Origin: Oryza sativa Japonica Group | Lineage: Eukaryota > Streptophyta > Magnoliopsida > Poales > Poaceae | Assembly (NCBI RefSeq): GCF_034140825.1 | Contig: NC_089037.1 | Coordinates: forward strand, 32,135,001 to 32,199,000 | Length of the DNA stretch: 64,000 nt | Reading direction: 5' to 3' | The notes under the pieces: model-generated | The model's input: the letters and a program-made list of their open reading frames with translations, nothing else | Told to the model about the DNA's origin: nothing | Databases searched by the model: none | Shown here: positions 56,393-64,000 of the stretch, in pieces | Layout: every line of letters begins with the position of its first letter | Position numbering within the stretch: position 1 is the stretch's first letter | Made by a program: the position numbers and the translations under genes

Positions 56393-59007
56393 TCAATCCC
56401 AGTCAGCATCAAAGAACCCAGCGTCTTTCATCTCTGAGTAGTAGACGTTCTCTAGGAGCATATCTTCCTCCTACACTCAGACATGAACCAGCAATTTTTG
56501 ATGAAGAAAAGCTATATAAGAACAAGAGGGTACGTAGAATATCCCAATGTACAAGATCAAGAAAGCAGCGTAGTAATAAGTTGATAGAACAGAAGATACC
56601 CTAGTACCTGGAAAAAGTCTGCTAGGAAAGTCACATAGAGAAGTGGAAGGTAAAGAGAATGATAACATACACTGGTGAGATTGTACAACCTGTAACAAGA
56701 AATATTTGCTCAAATAATGCTCTCAAATGTTGAATTAGCATCACACTGAAATACTACAAAAGGGCTAGTGTTTACCATAAACCAAATCCAGCTCCAGTTG
56801 CAACAAGGAAACATCCAAACAGTGATATGCCATTCAGTAGTAACATCGCACAGACATAGTTATAATATGCTGGTTTTGCTGCAACAAAATAATAAAAAAT
56901 GCTGATTATGGAACAGCAAACACACAACCTAAACAAACATAACTGTGCTGTAAATTGTAACCAATTACCAGGTAACCTGTCTCTCCACCTTGAGTGATAC
57001 ATGAACACAATCAGGCCATAGACACCAGTAAGCACCAATTTGTGTAGAAACCATAGGCCCCACTTCCCACCAGTTCCTTGGTCAACATCAATGAACAAAG
57101 AGACACCAAACCCAAAAACATATATAGTCTGTAGAAGGAGCAAATGTGAGTTCAAAGCTAACATAGTATTCCCTAGGCTCTACCTACAGTATGATAACTA
57201 AAACACATAGCAACAATGGAAGGCTTAAAAGGTTCAGTCACAGGGCCTTGTTTTCTTTTGAGCAGTCAAATACTTCTTCTACAGTATGATGAGACGAGTG
57301 CAGGCAAATATCAATAGAAAATGTGCACGAGTTGCAAACTTGCAATACTCCCTCTATCCCAAAATATAACAATGTTTAGCCTTTAGAATTTGTCACAAAA
57401 TATAACAAATACTCCAACAACATTCTCTTCGCAACCAATCACAACCCTCCACCATTCAATTTCCCCACTCTACCTCCACTTCTCATCCAATCACAACCTT
57501 CCCCCATTTAATTCTACCTACATGTCCAACTCTAAAAATCCTTATATTCTGGGATGGAGGTAGTACAAAATTATGGAACAACGGAAATAGCATACAGTCA
57601 CCATTCCAATAAACGGATATGATGAGCCTGATACATTAACAAATTCACATTTCTAGCATATTGTTGTTCAGAAAGCAACATAACATAGCATTGCAATTTT
57701 GTTTGGGTTATTAATAAAGTTGGGTGAGTTGCACAAGCTAAGTAAAGAAACACAATGCCATCACTAAAACAACAAAGACATGTAAGCGGTTACTTCTACT
57801 CTGCCTGAACAATGGAGCAATGGCATACCTTGAGCAATACATCAGCAGCAACTACAGCTCCAGAGATAACAAACGTACGTGCCAAAGATTCAAAACCACT
57901 GGTTTCGTTTCCTTGAAGCAGAAATGCTATGAGACTAACTTCCAAGAATAACATCCCTGATTTGGTAAACAGAGACAGCACATTCCATGAGAACGCCCTA
58001 TCAGGCATACATTGCCACGCCTGCCAACAAAGAAATAAAAAGGCTGTTATACAAGAATAAGAGAAATAACAATATGTAGTGTAGCATATGATAGAATTAA
58101 AATAGGTCAAAACTTGCTTGGTTCCATCACCAGTTCACAAATCACAACCCAACCTCCACCCGCTTAATTGCCAAGTTTTATCAAGAAAAAAACTAAATGC
58201 AAGTTCACCAAAACAGCTTGTCCAATGAAACACACCTATCCACCTAACTTCCACCCTCACTTATTCTACTTCACAACAAAACATTAACTAAACATACAAA
58301 AGTTGCACTGTTCATCAACCCACGCGTGCTACTCCCCAATCAAATACTAATATGTCCGCACATTGCTGTTCATCAGAACCAGGAACACAATTCACAGGGT
58401 AGACCCAGCGGAAAAAAAATCACATCACAAGGTTAATAATAAGCATTTCAGAACCTGCAACCTTCTCACTGATTATTCTGCCCCAATAGGTTATTCCACT
58501 AGTGTCACATCAAAATCATTTACCCTACCTTACAGGAACAACCCTACCCATCGCTCATCGTTACTAGAACAACACGCATCATGTCACAGCCATCAAATCG
58601 ATACTTCTAATCAAGCAACCAAGCAGAGGCAGTTCCACGACCCACCAAATCCAATTAGAAGACGAGGAACGAGGAAGGCGAGCAAAGCGAACCTGCAGGA
58701 AGCACCAGAGGAGGTTGAGGACGGCGACGGCCCAGAGGAGCGCGTAGTAGGCGACGACGACGACGTGGGAGCGGCCGTAGCTGAGGCGGCGGAAGCTCCG
58801 GCGCGCCTGCCACGCCAGGAACCCGACGAACGCCAACGACGGGAGCATCACCGCCAGGCTGTACACCGTCCCGTGGCACCCCGACACCCACCACATCGGG
58901 CCCCCCGACGACGGCGTCGCGCCCGAGGGGGAGGAGGAGAAGGAGGAGTTCGACTCCGGCGCCCCCACCGCCAGCTCCATGACCCCCTCCGCCAGCCACC
59001 TCCGCAT
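56393..59007 (-). CDS. Seven-transmembrane protein, CAND2/TPRA1 (TPRA40) family
   Basis: Exons in order: 58693-59007, 57829-58020, 56969-57128, 56776-56878, 56608-56689 and 56393-56470, all GT-AG, giving 309 residues. The N-terminus is Ser-rich and extracellular-like. It is followed by WWVSGCHGTVYSLAVMLPSL and six more hydrophobic segments (for example VVVVAYYALLWAVAVLNLLW, SGMLFLEVSLIAFLL, TIYVFGFGVSLFI, LVLTGVYGLIVFM, YVCAMLLLNGISLFGCFLV, YLPLLYVTFLADFF). The tail is EEDMLLENVYYSEMKDAGFF. This matches plant candidate GPCR-like CAND2 and animal TPRA1. The molecular role is debated. The start at 59007 gives MRRWLAEGVMEL; Met10 is an alternative. GC-rich exon 1, AT-rich later exons. Confidence 0.9.
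57348..57563. mobile_element. Stowaway-type MITE in intron 2 of the CAND2-like gene
   Basis: Ends CTCCCTCTATCCCAAAATAT and ATATTCTGGGATGGAGGTAG, flanked by TA (57346-57347, 57564-57565); 216 bp. It lies between exons 57829-58020 and 56969-57128. Confidence 0.75.
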
Positions 59008-59703
59008 CGGCGCACCCCGCGCGAGCGAGAGCTAGGGTTTCGCGGGGGTTGGGGGATCGCGCGGAGGAGGTTGCCGAAGCGGCCTCGCGTTCGTTGGGTC
59101 GGTGGGGTTGGGTCAAAAGGGCGGAGGAGTGGAGGACGATGCGATGCGATCGAACGGAAGAGGGGAAGACGATGTGCGGTGTGGTCTATGGGCTGTGGGC
59201 TGCCGGGTGGGCCCGGGGATGACGTGTACGGGCCGACACGAGCTGGTGGCTCTCTCATCCGTTTTGTTTTCTCGTTAGGATTTTTTTCTTTTTGCAGATG
59301 CAGCACCAACTACTAGTGGCTCATGGTTAATGCCTTAATGGCTTCATGCTTGTGGGAAGTGACAAGGAAATCCATTTGAAAATGACCGAATTGTATACTT
59401 CCTTCGTCCCAAAATGTTACAAACTGGAACGGAGGTTGTGAAGTATAGACACATGGTTGTACTAATCATGATGCTTGTCAACAAAATTGATTACTTTTGG
59501 ATTACTAATGACATGACCGTGCCTTACAACATCTTCCAAGTTGACTTGATTATACATGAATTGTTGTTATACGTAGTAAGCTTGATGGTTTGAGTTTTTG
59601 TGAGGGTTTTGAAGTTTTAGTTCACCGGAGAGAATCATGGATATGTGGAAAAGATAAAATGGTGTATCCAACGTTATGGACTAAAATGTACAGTACTTGC
59701 AAA
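59008..59703. other. Upstream DNA of the CAND2-like gene
   Basis: GC-rich leader and promoter to about 59230, then AT-rich spacer. No gene recognised. Confidence 0.4.
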
Positions 59704-60276
59704 TAGGGATGAAAACGGAGCGAATACGGACGGATAATACTCCTACCATATTCGTTTTCATATTTTTTACCAGATATGAAAATGAATATGGATAGCTCGA
59801 ATACGAAAACAAATACAGATTATCTCGAATACGAATAAGAATCGAATATGATCGGACACGAATATGAAAACAAATTTTTCTCGGAACACGAAAACCAACT
59901 CAACTTATAATAGAAACAAATATCAACATATATAATTAGCTCATTTTATATAAAATGAAGTATAATTTATAAATATTTTTTAAAAGTTAAATAATATTAA
60001 TATTATGGACTAGTGTTAAGAGATAAACTACTATTAAAATATATAAAGGTATATTGAAGGTTATAGAGTTAGAGAGAAATGGGGTATGTCTCATGGCTTC
60101 TGCGGATATTCGAATTATTGTCCGTATCCGACAGAAACCACGACACCATATACATATTCGTATCCGGGATAAAATATCCATATTCATATCAGTATCCGAA
60201 TTATCCGATCCGAAAGGTATCCGTATCCGTTTTTATCCGGAACGGACGGAAACTATCCGCTCCGTTTTCATCCCTA
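59704..60276. mobile_element. Nonautonomous hAT element
   Basis: 573 bp. Ends TAGGGATGAAAACGGAGCG and CGCTCCGTTTTCATCCCTA with many subterminal TATCCG/CGAATA repeats, and an exact 8-bp direct repeat CTTGCAAA at 59696-59703 and 60277-60284. The 8-bp duplication is diagnostic for hAT. No transposase. Confidence 0.88.
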
Positions 60277-60284
60277 CTTGCAAA

Positions 60285-60928
60285 CATAGGTTTTCTTTAT
60301 GGAAATCACACGCTAAAACAAAGATGTATATGCACGCGTGACGCCACCTTTTCTCTCCCCCACGCACCAATCGCTTTCAAATGAAAGTTTAAGCAACTTT
60401 CAACCACTTGTAGCTTTGTGAACCGGGACAAGTTTTAACTACAAGCGAACACAGTTTCAACTCAAAGCGAACAGCGAAGCTTCAATTTAACAAATTCTAT
60501 AGCAACCAGCTTGTTTCAGATAGTCGGTGACAAGAATTCACTGTCACCTCATCAGAATTTAGAAAGCGGTAAGTATTTCTGGCAGTGAAGTATCTTGATG
60601 GTAGAACTTTCACGGGCACATGCACCATCCATTAGATTGGCTGTCTGCTACCTCTATCAGTAATTCTGTATATACAAAACACTTTTAGTATCTCCCAGCA
60701 TTAAGCTCTAACGTCAGGATCTAACGATGTCGATGTTTCGACATAGAACCAAGTAATGTGAGTTTTCTTTCCACCAAAATATGATACGGTAATTGTAAGC
60801 AATAGATCACATATGAACTCAACAGCAGCAGCAGCTGGCCCTGCCAAACAGCAGAGGAAAGAGCAATTACTTGAGATTTGCAGTGGAGGCCAGAGAACTG
60901 TTTAGGTGGCAGAGGCGCTTACTGTTTC
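60285..60928. other. 3' flank of the LEO1 gene
   Basis: AT-rich DNA between the hAT element and the LEO1 stop. Contains presumed 3' untranslated sequence; nothing else recognised. Confidence 0.4.
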
Positions 60929-63830
60929 TCACTCGTCATCACTGTCAAAAACAACCGTCTTTCTACGATTAAGAGGCTGTTTCCTTGGTGGAGATTCGTC
61001 GTCAGAGTTGAACCCTTTGCGCTCCTTTACATGCTCTTGTTCCTGTAATAGAAATAGGTTGAATGGTGACAACAAACAATCAAAGGCACAAAAGAAGTGA
61101 ACGCACAGGACCAGAAGTTCCAAGCAAAATGTGAAATATTTGCAGGAGAGTGCCTTATTCGAAAGGTCCATACAGCAGATATTTGGTAGACATAATGAAC
61201 AACGGTTGATCAACATCAGCCAACAGCCTTTAAAATGAACTATGATGACTAGTAGAATGTTACTACTAGCATCATAAGGCAGTTTGTTAGTCATTGTGTG
61301 ACACAATCAATCAATTGAAAGTGCAGGTGCCATTGTGGAGTTACAAATGATGAATGCAAATAGCTGGTTCAATCAAAGTTTTTATCGTCTAGTAAGGCGG
61401 GTCATGTAGATATAATTGCTGATATTATTAAGGATATCAAACTTGGCAGCCAATGATAGTCCATAACTAGCAATTCCTTGAGTTATGCAAGAAAAATTCT
61501 TGTGCAATCCATCTGCACTTTCTTTCCAGGTTATCATGAAGTTCTTTTACAGCCAACCAAGAGTTTGAAGTCAACATTATCTCACCTCATTATTTTCATC
61601 TGACATGGAAGTATCACCTATGACTTCTTCTGGGTCTTCTTCCTCTTCATCCATGTCATCTTCCCTTCCATTTGTTGGTGAATTATCTATATCCTCGACA
61701 TCTGTTTCATACTCTGATTCCTCACTTTCACTCTTGGAATACTCATTCACCTGATGCTTGGGTACACTGGGAGAAGGAACAGCTTTCCCTACATTTGCCT
61801 GAAATCATGAACAAAAAAATATGGATAAATAGCAACAGGTTCATCAAAATAAGATGACTCTGTCACTGACCTTCTTTGCATTAGTTACGTGTCTCTTAGA
61901 AAGTGCTTCAGCCTCCAAGCTATCCTCAAAATGTGCATGGCCTGGGCCTCGGCGCTGATTATAACCAACACCAGGTGCCTCATCCTACAACCATCACAGA
62001 ATTATGAATGCTTTTCCACCAAAATTTGCAGTTCCACACAACTTTATAGTGAATTGGAAGGCTGAGACTAGTTTTATGAAGGGTAATGTGGTGGTGTCTT
62101 TAAATTAGTTAAGAAAAACCCTAATACCATGTTTCAACCCATCTACAGACGCACACCCAACACTGACTACCTAGCTGTTTGCTGATTCCCATGCAGTTAG
62201 TTGACGAAATGGCCGTGGCTGTGGGAGGGCACAAAGGCAACCTCTGCAATTGGAAGCAATAGTTTTGTTGCAGCCGTTGATCGAATATGCTCATGGCCAT
62301 GTAGTGAATATGAAATTTATATCTCAAACAGAAATTTGGCATGTCTATCTCGTTAAATGCAAGAGAGTTACTCAAACCTGGATGGCCAAATAAGTATACT
62401 TCAATATTGGTCACAGTGGAGAAAGAAAGAAGTATATCGGTCTACGTAGACAACATCATCTCTCACACGAGGGCCTGAGGTCAAGACCATTGACAGAAAA
62501 GCACGAGGGATTAGACATAATGGGCATAAATTTTAGGTTTTAGGCCATAACTGGTGGGTATCGGATCCTACGTTACTAATTTTCCCCAAGTAATAACTAA
62601 ATAACCAATTGTATTAACTTTACAGATTTGTGCAAAATTATGGTGGAACAGGGTGGGAGCACCCTAATTGCAGCGTTACCTCTTAAATGAGCAAACTCAA
62701 TACTAAGGCAAGAAACCAAACCTCCTCTAATGCATCTTCCAGAAAACCTGGGGTAAGCTTCCGCCTTTTCCTAAGAGGCTGACTGTATTTGCGCTTCACC
62801 TGTTCTCTTTTTCGTTGAAGACTTGAACTAGCTCGAATATTTTCTCCTTCAGCCTGTGTAAATCATATATCAGTATAAAGGACAAGTCATTCCATCAAAA
62901 AAAAAATTCAAGTCAAAAGATACAATTTAAACATAATGATAAAAGCAATATCACGATGGTTTGCATGTGTTTTCCTGTTCGGCTGCTTGTAACGCTGCTG
63001 TGCTGCAACAGCCGGAAGAAACAACACATTGAGCTTGTTGGCTGCACCACAGTGAAAATAATGGCAGCCGAACAGAGCCAATGAATGAAACAGTGATAAA
63101 ATCCCAACATGGTATATAATATTTAGGCCACAAAAATGGGCCATGAATTATAGTTGTGTAGCCTAAAGAAACCTACCTGTACAGAACTTTTCTTTTGAAT
63201 ATCAGGTTGGAGCAACATTTTCAGAGCAAATCAAATAATTAGAATAACTGGTGATTATTGCTACAAATCATGTACCTGATGTTTATGGAATTCCTAAAGA
63301 TTACAGCCAACTATTGAAAACAACTAATGGACAACAGATATCAGCTTAGTACCAGTTAAGAAGGTAAACTTACAGGAACATAAATCAGATACATGATATT
63401 GAGGTACTGTATATATATAAGAGAACTTTTTATTACCTTTTCTCTTTCTTCCTTCACTTTCTCGGGATCATTTTCATCAATCCATGTTTGCATCTTGATT
63501 GTTTTCTTGTTTTGAGAATCAACAAGAGCAGTTAATAAGCGATGGGATCGTGAGGACAGTGAAGAAGGCATAAACCTCATCTTCTGTAGAAGCCTTCCTT
63601 GTGATTGCATAAGCCCCTGAGAAAAAGTCAGTTGTGAGTTTATGAACATGGTGATGATCAATGGATAAAAGAGGCAGGGGAAGAGATTGTATAATTGCCT
63701 TTCCATTCCTCAGAAACAGGTTGGAATTATCATGATTTGAGTCATTTACAGATATATCAAGAACTTCATTGCCAATCAGCAGTTGTATGCTTCCATCTTT
63801 CCACTTTACAAAACGTGCATTGCTTTCACG
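60929..63830 (-). CDS. LEO1: LEO1/VIP4 subunit of the Paf1 complex (3' part; 5' end outside window)
   Basis: Exons in order: 63699-63830, 63437-63616, 62722-62853, 61871-61984, 61586-61798 and 60929-61042. All are multiples of three in length, so every intron here is phase 0. The protein reads RESNARFVKWKDGSIQLLIG, QGRLLQKMRFMPSSL, HRLLTALVDSQNKK and WIDENDPEKVKEE (the Leo1 domain), then a basic stretch KREQVKRKYSQPLRKRRK, PGFLEDALEE and an acidic Ser/Glu-rich tail ending VVFDSDDE. LEO1 is part of the nuclear Paf1 complex, which couples RNA polymerase II elongation to histone modification; plant mutants flower early (VIP4). The 63697 donor is GC instead of GT. More 5' exons must lie beyond 64000. 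Confidence 0.93.
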
Positions 63831-64000
63831 CTGCAAGAAACAACGCTTAAAGATTTAATAGTAATTTGGAAGAATAGCAGTCATGAAGTACAGCTTAAAC
63901 AGAGCACCAATGACATGCAAGACCCTTGATATCTAATCCTCATGTACAAACTTGAATGATATAACACAAACATGCTAAGCAAAGTCACAAAACTGTTTTC

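Overview
The window is plant nuclear DNA, almost certainly Oryza (rice) or a very close grass. Pointers are spliced genes with GT-AG introns, a grass-type DUF1618 pseudogene, and dense small transposons of rice type (Stowaway, Tourist-like, Mutator-like, hAT). Conserved genes are a 60S ribosomal protein L13a gene, an RPK2-like receptor kinase, a PDCB-like X8 protein, a CAND2/TPRA1-type seven-helix protein and the Paf1-complex subunit LEO1. Everything is read by eye; identities are estimates.

Layout. 1-8 kb: a copy of a HAD-gene promoter, a broken DUF1618 gene, a solo LTR and nested MITEs. 8-10.5 kb: a Mutator-like element with long terminal inverted repeats, and SINE-like repeats. 10.5-14.4 kb: a HAD/FCP1-like phosphatase gene on +, inside a 3,886-bp segment that recurs inverted at 27.4-31.3 kb. 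14.4-24.7 kb: a tandem array, five units of about 2.1 kb plus a stub, which I interpret as a U14 snoRNA gene cluster on the minus strand. 24.7-26.3 kb: a broken RPL13a copy on minus whose intron 3 runs straight into the array. 27.2-29.7 kb: the full-length HAD gene on minus. 33.2-33.8 kb: two facing fragments of the last exon of an ABCB (ALS1-like) transporter, the axis of an older palindrome. 36-42 kb: a HAD-gene remnant, the intact RPL13a gene, a decayed extra RPL13a 3' end and a tRNA-Arg(ACG). 44.5-64 kb: ordinary gene space on the minus strand (RPK2-like kinase, X8 protein, CAND2-like, LEO1).

The most notable system is the snoRNA array. Each unit carries up to three U14-like copies plus at least two other box C/D snoRNA candidates, all on minus. 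U14 is recognised by boxes C and D, a terminal stem, and two antisense stretches that match 18S rRNA: 11 nt (AACTGCGAATG) and 14 nt (ACATCCAAGGAAGG). The array lies directly downstream of, and in the same sense as, a ribosomal-protein promoter that still has its TATA box, telo-box and site II motifs. Its other edge cuts off the last exon of the left HAD gene. Recent amplification, inverted duplication and gene truncation therefore meet at one place.

How the parts work together: RPL13a, U14 and the other guides all serve ribosome production. The HAD, RLK, X8, CAND2 and LEO1 genes are independent neighbours with no operon-like link.
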